DNA of 64,000 nucleotides from Salvator merianae (lineage: Eukaryota > Chordata > Lepidosauria > Squamata > Teiidae), in contig QVOM02000034.1 in the NCBI GenBank assembly GCA_003586115.2, positions 19,319,684 through 19,383,683 of the forward strand. Direction: 5' to 3'. The notes under the pieces were generated by a model. It was not told the DNA's origin. It saw only the letters and a program-made list of their open reading frames with translations, and made no database searches. A program made the position numbers and the translations under genes. Below are positions 33,770-45,460 of this stretch, piece after piece; position 1 is the first letter of the stretch; every line of letters begins with the position of its first letter.

Positions 33770-34514
33770 AAAGAGGCTGTGTCCACAATGAGTTGGTAGA
33801 CTATCTCAGCAGACCCCCCTGGAATGCCCCATCTGCACTATGAACTGGCCTACCAGGAGGCTGTAGCAGAGGGGTTGGAGCAGGTCACAGTGTGAAAAAG
33901 GTGCTGTAGCCCACTTCAGATGTGGACTGCTAGTAAGTGGTCCATGTGGAGTTCCAGGCTAGTATACTGGATAAGTGATTTGTGTGTGGACAGCACATAA
34001 GCTGCCGGTCTTGTCAAGATGCCCAGCACCAGAAGTACGCCATTTCTAGATGCTGGCCAAAACAATTCTGACTGGCAACTACAAAGGCCAAAAATGTTCG
34101 TTCCTGGCCTCTGTCGTTGGGCTGGGATGCCCATAATTTGGATAGCCTGTGGCGTGAGCCAGCCGCAGCTGGTCCATATGGGCTGGATCACATATTTCAG
34201 GCCAGCACGGTGCAAGACAGCCCACATACTGCAGAAAGGTCCACAGTGCCTAGAAAAGACATCTATTAACCCTGGTTCTTTCTGAGAACACACAGGATTA
34301 CTTATGTAGTTAAACTAGGATTTGTGAGTTAAAGAAAGGGAGAGATTTGTGCATAGTCAGAGGGATGGATGACAGGAAAGAGGGATGGAAAGCCAAAGGT
34401 ATAGGAGCCAATACTCCCACAACAGTGGGAATCAATAGAGTTGGGACACCCGGATGCATGTGAGCAAATGTCTGTTACATGTATGTATGCCCCACACATG
34501 CACCATTTATAACA

Positions 34515-34600
34515 AATCGTAAATTATATTTCCATTTATATCCCACCTTTCTTCTAGAGAGCAAAAGGACCTTATTGTCCTTTGTTCCACTGTAGCCAGA
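34515..34600 (-). mobile_element. SINE 3' region, minus strand
   Basis: 'tccatttatatcccaccttt' with 'cttctagagagcaaaagg' is the complement of the 'ggtgggatataaatgg' tail region of reptile SINEs. Only the tail and a little body remain. Confidence 0.45.
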
Positions 34601-34611
34601 GTAAGAGAATG

Positions 34612-34780
34612 TGGCCCTTTCAGGCACTGCCATAGTCTGTTTTAACACACGGATGGTGGCTTCTTATTCCAGAATATAATCTGGAATCCTGAGGGCCTGC
34701 TGTAGTCTACACCAGCATGTGGATGGCTTATCCCTGTTCCGGTGTATGATCCTGAACAAGGCTCAGTGCAGAATGGGCTT
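34612..34780. mobile_element. Family A palindromic DNA element, long copy
   Basis: Carries both arms: 'ccagaatataatctggaat' then 'gcctgctgtagtctacacca' then 'gcatgtggatgg', ending 'ctcagtgcagaatgggctt'. The copy is longer than the others because both halves of the palindrome are kept. Confidence 0.6.
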
Positions 34781-34784
34781 GTGC

Positions 34785-34880
34785 GAGAGAATCATAAAAT
34801 TGGACGGGGTCATTTTAGTCATCAAGTCCAATCCCTCTTCATACAGGAATCCAGATCCAAGAATTTTCAAAAAATAGCCT
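34785..34880 (-). mobile_element. CR1 3' end, minus strand
   Basis: 'agaatcataaaattggac' with 'tcatcaagtccaatccctc' is the complement of the CR1 3' end ending in ATTCTATGATT-type repeats, as known from birds and reptiles. It is a different subfamily from the large CR1 at 2430. Confidence 0.6.
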
Positions 34881-36144
34881 GTTATGTGTTTCCCCTGGGC
34901 CCCTAAAATAACACTTTGGCACCTCTTGAAAAGTAACATCTACTATTTCTAACCAGTACTGACTTCATATTGGCTTAATGTGGGGGAAACATCCTAAAAA
35001 TGAATAGTGTGAACAGAGTACCTGGCATTTTCCGTTGCAACCTAAGAGGGACATCCACATGCACTTAGGAAGCGGTTATGAGGTTACAGCTGGCAGTTTT
35101 GCCACACACTAACGTTCCCATCCTGCTCCTAATCCACATAAAAGGCCAGAAAATGCACTTACAAGGTCTAATTTCACCCAGGTATGTATGTGGTGTGAAA
35201 ATCAATTCCCACCACATTTCCCAGCTTCCCTTTTAGGAGCAGACTGTCCCATGCTTCAGCTATCAAGCAAGTTTTACACAAACAGCTCTGCTGGGTGGCT
35301 GTTTTCCATCAACTGCGAGTTCAGATGAGAAATCATGGCATTTGCTTGTGCCAAGAACTATGAGGCCAAGGCTGTTGAAACAAACCATTTCTGCAGCTTG
35401 AACAAGCCTGAGAGTATTCCCATCTTGGACTATTTTAGCCTCCCTCCCTCCCTCTCCGTGTCGCATACCTGTGCATGGGCGCGCACACACACAACACACT
35501 GTTATTATCAGCTTGCCAGACTAGGAAGGGTGTTTAGACTAATTTTGCTTTAACAGCTTTGTGAAGCAGAATGGAAGGTACCTTGCCACTGGAAACTTTG
35601 CAGCTTTCCCAGTGACAGCAGAAGAGCTGGAATCTCTCGTCATCTCTCCAGTGGGTAGAGAACAAGGCCGAGTTTCACACCAGTAAAAAGACTAATCCCT
35701 TTTTCCTAAAGCCGGCATCAGGCTCCATTTCAAAAATGCTCTTGAGAGCACTTTTTTTTTTTTTTTGCTGAAGCCAGTGAATGAAGTGGTTGAAGGATGC
35801 CTGGCTTGAGTCTTCACAGAAACCCTTGGGTGCCAACAAGATAATAAGAGGGGATGTTAAACATTATGGCTTTCATAGTGATATTTCTGTAGCACAGACA
35901 GAGCAACCCAGAAGCAGCCAAGAATCGCCCCCAGGGAAGTATGCAATTCAGTTTAGTCCCTGTTAAAGTGCCTCTTATTCACTTACATTGATGTCAAACA
36001 CCATCAGAGACTGGCTGCGCTTGCACACAGATTTTTTTTAAAGTCTCAAAAGCAGCTTAGAGGTAGTAGTTGCCGTATGCTAGCGTTCCCATCCCACCTC
36101 TGACCTTCATTAAAGGCCAGAAAATGCACTTCCAAACAGATCTG
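34881..36144. other. Unrecognised, with one internal repeat pair and simple repeats
   Basis: 35063-35166 and 36046-36137 are related: both carry 'gttcccatcc' and end in 'aaaggccagaaaatgcactt'. This indicates one more low-copy element. A short CA tract is at 35481-35494 and a T-run at 35751-35766. No coding region is supported. Confidence 0.5.
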
Positions 36145-36537
36145 AGGGCCTTTCTGCATGGACCCTTGATCTGGATTAAGGGGTCCATGTAGAACACTTC
36201 TAAATCTCGTGGACCTGGATGTTAGTGCAGATCTATGAGATCACACCCCTGCTGACCCTCTGTGTCTGCAGGAGACAAAGTGTGATCCAGATTAAGGAGC
36301 CGCATGCCTTCCATGTTTGGGATCACTGGGGAGCACTTCTCAGTGGTCTGCCAAAAGGCAATTCCTAGAAGCCCCAAAGCTAGGAGGTGTTGGAGTGTGG
36401 CTGCGAAGGTCCCATGAGCTTCACAACTGTGCCATGGGCTGATCTGGCCCACACATTCCCGCAATCTGGATCGGTGGCCCTGGGCTAATCCAGACCCACT
36501 GATCTGGAACTACTGCAGGTACATGCTGAAAGGACCT
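36145..36537 (+). mobile_element. Family D DNA element
   Basis: Starts 'gggcctttctgcatggacc' and ends 'gtacatgctgaaaggacc', inverted to each other. Between them are the 'gatctggattaag' and 'gatctggaac' arms and 'cagacccactgatctgga', shared with 28584-29088. It is shorter than that copy. Confidence 0.65.
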
Positions 36538-36544
36538 TAAGCTG

Positions 36545-36650
36545 TTCTATCTTCATTTTTAACTTCTTGTATATTGCATTTTACTTTGCTGTAACCTGCC
36601 CTGAGATCTTGAGGTATAGGGCCGATGTAAATGTAAATAAATAAATTGCC
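36545..36650 (+). mobile_element. LINE 3' tail
   Basis: 'ctgtaacctgccctgagatc' and then an (AAAT)n tract are the L2-like 3' tail, as at 10077-10146. It follows directly after a family D element. Confidence 0.6.
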
Positions 36651-36854
36651 TTTGAGTTGCTTTTTAAAATGCATGTGGATGCAACCACTGTGTGCCTGCA
36701 ATGATGTCTGGCAACGCTCAGTCACAGGTCTCTTTTAAGACCTTTAAGGCACTAGATGAGATGAGGCTTAGGGTCTTTCCTCTGCCTTAGCTGCATTTAC
36801 CTGTAGCAAAACAAATACCTCAAAAGTGCCTTAGAGAAGGCTGCATGTGGCCAT

Positions 36855-36985
36855 TGTATTATTAACACATCTCTAATACACCTTTTCTAGCTTAGAATGT
36901 CCATGAGGTTTATGAGGACTGGTTTGTGAATGATCCCACTTACAAACCATCTCCAAGCTGCCTCAGAGACACTTTTGTGTACTGT
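36855..36985 (+). repeat. Dispersed repeat shared with 45325 and 55344
   Basis: Carries 'cacatctctaatacacctt', 'ttctagcttagaatgtcc' and 'gtgaatgatcccac'. The same order is found at 55344-55446 and, inverted, at 45325-45430. I do not recognise the family. It may be the interior of another DNA element. Confidence 0.5.
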
Positions 36986-37017
36986 GTACGAACTGGGCAT
37001 TCTATTTCCCAACCCAG

Positions 37018-37599
37018 GCTGCCTCCAGATGACAAAAGGCAGTGTGGACTTAAAGATCCCACAATTACCTCTTGCCACCCCTCAGCAGACATGTGGAGTA
37101 ATCCTGGGCTTACCTTGCCATCTATTGGCAGCTTCCATGATGGGGTTGACTGAGGCTACCAGAAGTCAGTCAAGCACTTCCCCAATTCCTTCTGTTGTTT
37201 TTCACATGCTTGGCTAGCTTCCAATAGCCCAAATCAATGCCATCACAGAAGTTGCCAACAAATGTCGAAGCAAGCATTAAGGGAACCTGTCATCATTGCT
37301 GGGTTTCCCGTAATAGCGATATTGTTATCACTATTATCAACTAATTCGGGACTATATTGGGAATGCCAAGGGAATATCTGGAATTTAGCCCAAATCAATC
37401 CCATCACAGAAGTTGCCAACAAATGTCAAAGTGAGCATTAAGGGAACCTGTCATCATTGCTGGATTTCCCATAATAGCGATATTGTTATCGCTATTGATC
37501 AACTAATTCGGGACTATATTGGGAATGCCAAGGGAATATCTGGAATTCTCGATATAATCCCAAGACAACTGAAGTTTTTACTGAATGTCTGGAGGCACT
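37018..37599 (+). mobile_element. Family B DNA element with internal tandem duplication
   Basis: The ends are 'ctgcctccagatgac' and 'atgtctggaggcact'. The third- and fourth-hairpin module is present twice in tandem: 37226-37386 and 37387-37548, with a period of about 161 bp and few differences. This raises the length to about 580 bp against 425 bp for the copy at 8559. Each unit keeps 'gggaacctgtcatcattgct', then 'taatagcgatattgttatc', then 'gggactatattgggaatgcc'. Confidence 0.75.
37226..37548 (+). repeat. 161-bp tandem duplication within family B element
   Basis: Two units in direct order, about 95 percent alike by eye. Differences include 'gggtttcccgtaat' against 'ggatttcccataat'. The low divergence means the duplication is younger than most repeats here, or was preserved by conversion. 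Confidence 0.9.
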
Positions 37600-37839
37600 C
37601 CCAGTCTGGTCCTACCCAACCTCTTCCTCTTTTTGCCATCCAGCTACACAAGGGACCTGTCTGTCATTGAATACTGCTTATGCTATCCAATCAAGCTCCA
37701 TCCAAATTTGTTCCCAGCAAACCTGTACAGCTCTCCCCATGGGTCCTGGAGACCAGTAGCAAAGAACAGATTTATTCTGGTTACGTCTGAATAGATTTTA
37801 GTGCAGCCAAAAGACCTGAAACAGGCCATATAACAGCAT

Positions 37840-38010
37840 GCAATTCACAATTAATTGGAGGTAAACATAATTGGATAAAAATAAACACAAAAAATCCATT
37901 TTTAAAAGAAATGTAAACCTTTAAAGATCATTAATTCTCATTCAAACTTATTTAACCAATAAGACTGGCAATCTTTAATGAGAATGTAATTTCTCATTAG
38001 GAATTATTAC
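37840..38010. promoter_or_regulatory. AT-rich candidate conserved noncoding element
   Basis: Very AT-rich with many TAAT words ('acaattaattggagg', 'agatcattaattctcatt', 'aatgagaatgtaatttctc'). It matches no repeat in the window. Homeodomain-type binding is a possibility, not shown. Confidence 0.2.
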
Positions 38011-38049
38011 AAAGTGGGTATTTCCAGCATGACTCCTAGGAGCAAGTGC

Positions 38050-38223
38050 CAAACAAGGTAAGCAATATCACAATGTGGGAAAACCTGGGTTTGGTGTTCT
38101 TGTTCCCACAATAGTGATATCCTGGGATTTTGCCTCTAATATCCCAGGACTATGTTGGGATTGCCGCAGATATGTGTTGCAATTCCAATAGAGTGCCAGG
38201 ATAATCCCTATCTGGACGCAGCC
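38050..38223 (+). mobile_element. Family B DNA element, right half
   Basis: The third hairpin is clear: 38065-38081 pairs with 38103-38120. The fourth is weaker ('gggattgccg' with 'gcaattcc'). The end is 'cctatctggacgcagcc'. The stem sequences differ from other copies in both arms. Confidence 0.65.
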
Positions 38224-39553
38224 TTTGTCTCACTCTTGTGCCTTTCCAACTAATTTGAATAGCCTAGTAAGGTGAATGATTTATATGCTTGATGGACAGT
38301 CTTGAGCTCTTTTCTTCAGAATTACACTTATCCATTGTCACTGTAGTTTGTAGGAAGAACTTGGCTGCTTAAATGGGTATTTATAAGACTATTTGCAATG
38401 AGCCCACACTGTTTTGTAAATTCTGCATTTATAGAAAAGTACATCGTGTGTACAATATATTCACTGCTGGATTTTTATAGTTGGAGTATTATCTGCTTAA
38501 TACAAAGAATTAAAGATTTTTGGTTCATTCATTTGCATTTGCCTCCAATCTGAAAGATCTCTGAGGAGGAAACACAATACCACAATCCTCTCTACCATGT
38601 TGTATACGAAAATTTGAGAGGAAAAGAACACCAACATCAGGATATCTATTGCAGTAAAATAGCTGGAGACAGCCCTGCTTGGAACAATCTGCTGACCACT
38701 TTTCAATCCGCTGTTTTCCTTCAAAGAATCAAGGATGTTTTGGAATCTCCTTTTGAAGTTTGAAAAGAAAGCATTGAATAAATACACCCAACCGTTCAAG
38801 TGCTACAGGGGTACTGGATGATACTCTGATTCACTTTGCACTCTGCACACTCACCTCTCTGCTCTGTTTCAAGGGAAAGCTTTACCTGATTGATCACAAA
38901 GCAATGCGCGGCATAACTGGGTCACTGCTGGGTATGGAAGAACAGGTTTTAATGAAAGATAGGTTGGACGAGGAGAGGCAGGAATGGGAAACCAAAACAG
39001 TGTGGAAAGAAGCCAAGAGAATTACAGCTTGAAAGTGTATGACACAATTTGCTAGGCATTGTGCGGGTGCTTTGTGATGAGCGGAGCTGCTTCAAAAGGA
39101 TCCAGTTTGAAATGGATCAAACTCTGAGCCAAAAGCATAAACACTGGGAGGAAGTTTGGCTAAAGTTAAATCATGTTTTATTTAAAAAGTTCACTCGCTG
39201 CATCTTTCTTCTGCTCTCTCTCCCCCATCAGTAGATGGAAAGTCTCCATCTAAAAAGTGAAACAAAGATTGGAAACAGTCTACAATCATTAAGAATATGC
39301 CTGCCTTTCCCTCCTCCTCTGCGCCTCCCACCTCTTTTGGCTTCTCAGCTAAAATATCAACTGGCTCCACTGTCAGGCACAGGAAACATTAGCAATAAGT
39401 TCATAGATTTACATTTCCCCCTGGGAAATACAGGAATATTAGAGATCAAAAGTTGGAGAGAGGAGTTATTTTTGTACAAGAAGATTTGCAACTACTCTTC
39501 TTTGTGAGGAATAAGTAAATTACAGTCCAAATTACACTTTGGAGTTTTCAAGT
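38224..39553. other. No recognised feature
   Basis: Low-repeat sequence. 38880-39110 contains several intact CpG words and may be conserved, but nothing coding was identified. Confidence 0.35.
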
Positions 39554-39555
39554 GC

Positions 39556-39608
<53 letters not shown>

Positions 39609-39611
39609 CTT
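39554..39611. repeat. (TC)n microsatellite
   Basis: About 58 bp of TC dinucleotides with one CG interruption, ending in TTTC units. Confidence 0.97.
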
Positions 39612-39844
39612 TGCTACTGTCACTGCATGGATGATTCTTGTGGCAAAGCATGATGGAAAGAACAGAATTTCCCTGCATGTGAATAGAAAACTCCCTTCCA
39701 AGTGAATATTTGAAAGGTTGTGACATTAATGGGTTGCAATTCATAACAGTTGAGACATTGATTCATTGTTTGCAGAAAGAGAAGCACAACTTTTAAAAAA
39801 TCAGACAATTTCCTCTTTGAAGAGGCATGATCTGGACCTCTTTC

Positions 39845-40140
39845 ATCTGCACCTTAGAGTAGACCAGAGCAATCGTGCCTCCTCCTCCTCCTAATATGCT
39901 CTGTCCACGCGGAACAGAGCAAAGATTGGACCAGGATACCCAAAATGGACAGCCTGGTCTACTCATAGACCTCTTTTTTGAGGTCTGCTGGTGTATTAGG
40001 CGGTGGTACTGTATACTGGATCACAAACATGTGCAGACGGCATGCCTCTGTGGTCTGGTATACCACAGGGGATCCATTTTGGCAGCACAAGGCCTTCAGA
40101 GCATTCAGAGGCTCCTCACGCTGACTTCAAAGCTGGTGAG
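39845..40140 (+). mobile_element. Family D DNA element, partial
   Basis: The hairpin 'tgctctgtccacgcgg' followed by 'aacagagca' (about 39897-39921) and the 'ggtataccacaggggatcca' and 'cattttggcagcac' blocks match 28688-28870. A CTC tract precedes it. Both ends are indistinct. Confidence 0.5.
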
Positions 40141-40809
40141 AACTGAGCAAGAACAGCAAACTCACCACTGGATTCCAATAGAAATCATTCTGTCATTTTT
40201 GAGGTTGTTTCTCAGTACTGCTTTGCTCACCCTTTTACTGACTAAGAGGGCTGCTCCATTTCTTCTCAGAGATTCTTGCCCACAATGGCAGACAGAATGA
40301 ACATTTGAATGAAATGCACCTATTCCAGTCCATTTTATCTCACTGACTCACGGTCAATGTTTAATCTTGTCATCTCATGTTTGACCACAGCCAGCTTACA
40401 TCATAGATCTTACATTCCAGGTTCCTATGCAATATTGTTCTTTATAGCATCAGACTTTCTTTTCTCTACCATATACATCTGCAGCTGAATGTCCTTTTGG
40501 CTTTGGCCCAGCTGCTTCACTCTTTCTGGAACAACTTGTCCTTGCCCTCCACTCTTCCTCACTAACATATTGGACACCTTTCCACCTCATCTTCTGGTGT
40601 CATATCTTGATACTGCCCATGGGGTTTTCTTGGCAAGGATACTGGATTCCGTTCTCTGGTGGATCACATTTAGTCTGAACTCTCCACTATGACCTGCCCA
40701 TCCTGGGTGGCCCTGCATGGCATAGATCGTAGCTTGACTGAGCTAGACAGGTGGTCCCTCTGCCATGACAAGGCAGTGATCCATGAATAGGGTTATCATA
40801 TGCAAAAGA
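40141..40809. other. No recognised feature
   Basis: Unique-looking sequence. Short reading frames have no recognisable domain. Confidence 0.4.
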
Positions 40810-41070
40810 GGCACCCTTGTTTTTCCCCCCACATGCTTGGCTGACATCCAGGTATCTGCAAGAGGAACAATCACAAAAAAAGCTGGCAGATGGAAGTAAG
40901 CAATCGCTGTTACAGGAAACCCAACATGGTTGCTGGATCTCCTGTAATAGCAATATTACAGGACATTGCCTCCATATCCCAGGACTATATTGGGAATGCC
41001 ACAATTATATGTGGCATTCCCCAGTATAATCCCTGGAGGATGGCGAGTTTCAGCCTGCATCCGGAGGAAT
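40810..41070 (+). mobile_element. Family B DNA element, left end missing
   Basis: Begins in the pyrimidine loop of the second hairpin. The third hairpin pairs 40902-40917 with 40940-40954. The fourth pairs 'tatattgggaatgccac' with 'gtggcattcccc'. The right end is 'gcatccggaggaatcc'. Confidence 0.7.
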
Positions 41071-41149
41071 CCTTTGTCATTACTACGCCAGTATGTAATG
41101 AGGGGGTAGTCTTTTCAAGTTCCCTGTCAAACAAATGTTTGTGAGATGC

Positions 41150-41350
41150 CTACAATGGAATTTAGGTGCCTATTGAAAGCATATCTGTTCACCCAGGCAT
41201 TCTCATTGTGAATGACTGTCTCTTTAGCCCACCCTTTTAAAACTATTTTTGTAATAACTGTTTTATAATATGTTGTTCTTAATTGGTTTTAGCCTTGTTT
41301 TTAAGTGATATTGTAAACCCCTTCAGGATTCTAAAATGGAAAAGCGATCG
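41150..41350 (+). mobile_element. Possible LINE 3' region, decayed
   Basis: 'gcatatctgttcacccaggc' and 'ttgtaataactgttttataa', then 'attgtaaaccccttcaggat', resemble the C-end and tail of L2-like LINEs, but no frame survives. Confidence 0.35.
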
Positions 41351-41371
41351 TGTCTGTGTGTTTCTATGTGT

Positions 41372-41416
41372 CTGTGTGTGTGTGTGTATATACAGAGAGA
41401 GAAGGAGAGAGAGAGG
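41372..41416. repeat. (TG)n-(GA)n compound microsatellite
   Basis: TG dinucleotides at 41372-41388, then TATA, then a GA-rich tract to 41416. Confidence 0.9.
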
Positions 41417-42094
41417 TTCCCGTGCTCAACATCATAATGACTGTATAAGCTGCCATTCTACCTTGCCTCACTGAATCAATCAAGTCAGCTTAACTTTCTT
41501 GTTTTGGCATTTGTATAGAATTATTCCTTGTTTATTCTTATGACCTACTTCTGTTAAACACAGATAGGTAACCCATGCAGAGTGAGCAGAGATCAAGGTG
41601 GCCTTGGCTAGGACAAAAGAACAGCAAATTACAGAAAAGTTTCTATTTGCATTTAATTTATTTGCTGATTAGATCTGTCATGCAAAAACTGTTAATGGTA
41701 CAGGAAGCCTGCTGTTGTTTGCATCCAGGCACCTTGCCCCACAATCCTCCTTAATGATGCATTAGTGATAGGCTGCATGAGATTTCCTGAGGGCAGAGCA
41801 ACCCAGAACCTGGAAATCTATCTGGGAGTCATGCACAGACAGAAGAATGTGTTAAAAGTGTGACCAGGCTTAAGATATGCCAAGATATTTTGGAGACAAA
41901 ATGATGAAAACAACCCACTCCCTGATGTTTGCAAATATAATAGTGCACTTAACATTACATCTATTTTGTACCCCTCTTTCTGCCTCAGTCTTCTTCTGTA
42001 AAGTGTTTCCAGCCAACCTAGCTGTTCGAAAGCAAGTAATTGCAAGTAGATAAATAGGGAGCATCACATTGTGTGATGCGGAAGATAGATAGAT

Positions 42095-42190
42095 GTAAGC
42101 CTTTGGGCGAAAAATAACCTTGTAAGCCACTTTGAGTCAGCTTCGGCTGAGAAAAGCAGGGTATAAAAACCAAGTTCTTCTTCTTCTTCA
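42095..42190 (+). mobile_element. SINE 3' tail
   Basis: 'cttgtaagccactttgagtc' and 'gcagggtataaaaaccaag', followed by (TTC)n, is the usual tail of squamate SINEs and their LINE partners. Confidence 0.6.
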
Positions 42191-42220
42191 TTTTGGAGCT
42201 TAAGATTCTAACTGCTCATA

Positions 42221-42553
42221 GGAACTTTCTGTACTTACTAGTACGCTCTGTCCACATTGAATAGCACATAGCCACTCTTTGTGGCCCAGATGTCCACCTA
42301 GACTGGGACAGCAATAGGTCTTTTAGAGGAAGTCTACCACAGTCTGAGTAAACTGGCCCTGGGAGCTGGTTTACCAGAGAGATCCATTTTGACAGCACAC
42401 CAAATTGTGCTGCTGAAATGGGTCCTCCTGGGCTCTGTGGCCAGAAACCTTAGTTCCTGGCCATTAGACTCTCACAGCTGGCTCCAAAGTTTGCATGAGC
42501 TTCGCAGTGGTGCAGGGCCTGTCCCAGAACAGGCCATACAAGTGCAGACGGTC
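42221..42553 (+). mobile_element. Family D DNA element
   Basis: Ends are 'ggaactttctgtacttac' and 'caagtgcagacggtc'. The loop-bearing hairpin pairs 42439-42448 with 42453-42462, in the same place as 28902-28925 of the other copy but with changed bases in both arms. Confidence 0.65.
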
Positions 42554-42589
42554 TTGTCCAGGACAGCTGGTGCCTTTTCCCACTTAAAA

Positions 42590-43062
42590 CTAGTGAGCAT
42601 CAGGGACATTCACTAGTCAAGTGCTTCTGCATTTTGTGGAGGCCCTGACGATCGGAAGCAGACTACAGATGCTCCCGATTATTACCTGTTGTGGAGCACA
42701 AAATCGTGCTCCACACAGCTGGACTGAGAGCAGCTGGACTGCTCTCAGTACAGTGCATTCTCACTCGCTTCCGGGTGTGAAAGCAGAGTGATGCAGTGCA
42801 GCGCAGCTGCGCCTGCATCATCACCAGCGTTGTCAGTTTCCTGGCCACTGTCAAGGCACAGGACGCCAGCATTTACATTGCGAATGCTGGTATCCTGCTG
42901 CCGGTCTGTTCTACGGCTTCACAATGCGAACAATCTCTGTGCTGCGAGGTCTGTTCTACAGTGGAAAGTGCAAACAGGTGCCTTGGACTACTGCAACTGG
43001 GAACTGTTCCAGTTGGAATGGTTTCAGCTGGAGTGGTCCTGCTCAGGTAAGTGCAAAAAGGC
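42590..43062 (+). mobile_element. Family C DNA element
   Basis: The left subterminal hairpin is 'ctagtgagcatc' with 'gacattcactag'. Interior words 'ggaggccctgacgatcgg', 'ttgtggagcacaaaatcg' and 'gcgcagctgcgcctgcatc' match 24776-25100. The right end is duplicated: 'aaagtgcaaacagg' near 42965 and 'gtaagtgcaaaaaggc' near 43055. CR1 sequence starts directly after it. Confidence 0.6.
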
Positions 43063-43880
43063 ATACACTAATAGAATCCGGGCTGACTGTGACTGATCAG
43101 GAAAGAGATCTTGAAGTAATGGTAAGCAGTTCGAAAAAAGTGTTGACAGTGTGCATTCACTAAAAAAAAAAAAAAAGGCCAATATCATGTCAGGAATAAT
43201 AAAAATGGTATTGAACACCAAGATGCTAATATGCCTTATACAAATCAATGATGTAACCACATCTGGAATACTATGTGCAGTTTTGGTCACTGCCTCTCAA
43301 AAAAGGATATAGCAGAGGATATAGCAGAGTTGGAGAAGGTTCAGAGGAGGGTAACTAAGATGATCAAGGAACTGTAGGAATTTCCGTACAAGAAAAAGTT
43401 GCAATATCTGGGTCTTTTTAGTCTAGAAAGGACCGGGAGAAGAGACATGATACAGGTGTATAAAATAATGCATGATAGGGACAAAGTTGACAGAGAGAGA
43501 GGTTTTTTTTTCCTTTTCCAAAAGCACTAGAACTAGAGGATACCCAATGAAGCTAAATCCTGAGTAGTAGTAGTAGTAGTATTTTACACAAGGCATAGAT
43601 TTTAGAATTTTCTCCCACTAGATGTGATGTTGGCTACCATCTGGATGATTTAAATAATGATTTGGACCAATTCATGGAAGTCAGGGCAATCAGTAGCTAT
43701 GGCCCTAATGGCAGTAAGAGGTAGCCTGCCTACAAAGACCAGCAGACTGCAAGCAGAGCAAGATGTGTGCTCATAACTTGTTGATGGGCTCCCTGTGCCA
43801 TTGGTTGGCCACTGTGGGGCAGACTGCTGGACTAGATGGGTCACAAGTCCAATCCAGGGGGGCATTTTTTAAGATCGTAT
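43063..43880 (+). mobile_element. CR1 LINE 3' fragment, plus strand
   Basis: The start reads 'LTVTDQERDLEVMVSSSKKV', equivalent to residues about 100-120 of the reverse transcriptase piece at 3560-2646. The rest follows that protein with frameshifts ('aaggttcagaggagggtaac', 'ttttagtctagaaagga'). It ends with the CR1 3' region ('ctggactagatgggtcac'). An A-run sits at 43161-43177 and (TAG)n at 43563-43580. It is opposite in orientation to the other two large CR1 copies. Confidence 0.88.
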
Positions 43881-45324
43881 GTTCTCATTTTATCTCCTTA
43901 TTTTGATTTCTGGTCAGTAGCTTGGCAAACTTAATGGTATATCCCACTTCCAGCATCTTGGTCCATCTTCAGTAGCATAGGTAGTTAGTAGCAGAATGAG
44001 GGGGCAGGATTAGGAACCTACATGGATTCATTTATATTACACACCATGGAGCATAGGCTCCACCTCACCCTGGTAGCTTGAACCATGTGGTCATACAAAA
44101 CTAGTGAATTGTTGGCACCTGTTTCCAGTTTGTCCTGCAGTCCTCACTTCAAATGGGATGGATATGTAACTGACACATGTTAGGATTATTGACTATTAAG
44201 TTCAACCAGAGGGTTTTTCCTGCTTTAAAGCATGTAAGGTTGAGATCCCATTTCCCATTTCAAGCAATGCATCAAAAAGATTCCCAAATGGCCCTATATA
44301 GATCTCGATGGTGCTGCAGTGGCTTTTGGCCAGCCCGAGCTCTGGTTTAAAAATGCTGGAAACTTTTCACTAGACATTTATCTTGTGTCACCACTTTTGA
44401 GCCACACAGAATAAAAGAGTGATGAGCCTGGGTGCAATTGGAAAAACAATAAAGTACTCGATTAAGATGACACAGCTGCAAATGATGAACATTAAATAAC
44501 TCCACAGCTAGCTGGGCTGCACTTTAAGCCTGACACTTGATCGATCTCTGTTTGGACTAGACTTTACCAGATGACTGTCCATCTAACAGAGGCAAGGAGA
44601 GCTGGGAACCGCTCCGTCTCCCCCCGCCCTTTACTCTGTTACAAACCCACTCACATAAACTGTGCTTTAAGAAACCTCAAAGGTCTGTTAATGTCATAGG
44701 CAGAGAAGAAAAGAGTTGGAAGACCTTGAGATGCATGTCGGAAATACTCCAGAGAAAACCATAAATGTTTTTTGGGATGAACCACAGGCTCTGGATGTTC
44801 AGTCATACTGGAAGGCTATTTATTTTCCAGGCTATTTTAAACATCGGTCTGTTTCAGATAACAGTTGCCTGTGGTGGCAGACAGGAGCGTGGGACTGGTG
44901 GACAGGAATTTGTGCCAGATCCATTTCTGGGGAGTATTTCCTCTCTGCTTTGATAAATCTGACTTGTCTGCTATACCAGGTTACTTCCTTTAGAGTCCTC
45001 TCTATTATTACTTATTAAAATTGCCTGCACACAGCACCAGGGGTTCATACAACATCCTGTCCTAACAATCCATCCTCCTTGTTATCTCCAAAACTGACAA
45101 TTCCCACATGGGACCAAATGGGGGTGGATAGAACAACATGTTGAGAAGAAGCAGAAATGTTCAACAGAAACTGCTAAAGTTTCTCACCAATTAACAGAGA
45201 ACCTGAGGAGAATCAGAATGTGCTTTAGGGTGTCCATGTATCCTACAGTATAGGGAACAATCCTCCATTTGACAGCATAGCCTTGCATTTGTCTGCATTC
45301 ATATACAATAAAACAACAACAACA
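43881..45324. other. No recognised gene; 44440-44700 low in repeats
   Basis: Unique sequence. 44440-44700 has mixed composition and no repeat match and could be a conserved noncoding element, without positive evidence. The 100-codon frame at 44716-45018 has no recognisable domain. Confidence 0.35.
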
Positions 45325-45430
45325 AAAAACTCTGAGATGGCTTAGAAGTAGCTTAGAGATGGTTTGCAGGTGGGATCATTCACATGCCAGTCTGCCTCCC
45401 TCATGAACATTCTAAACTGTGTTCACACAA
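45325..45430 (-). repeat. Dispersed repeat, inverted copy of 36855-36985
   Basis: 'gtgggatcattcacatgcca' and 'catgaacattctaaactgtg' are the complement of the blocks at 36855-36985 and 55344-55446. Confidence 0.5.
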
Positions 45431-45460
45431 AACCAAAAAAAAGCACTGCTGAGGCTGCAT

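Noticed and set aside
37018..37548. CRISPR-like array
   Set aside because: There are only two long units with a 161-bp period inside a DNA transposon of a vertebrate genome.
39492..39744. Arg/Glu-repeat protein
   Set aside because: Translation of the (TC)n microsatellite at 39554-39611.
44716..45018. Host exon (100-codon frame)
   Set aside because: No recognisable domain, no convincing splice sites, and frames of this size occur by chance in 64 kb.
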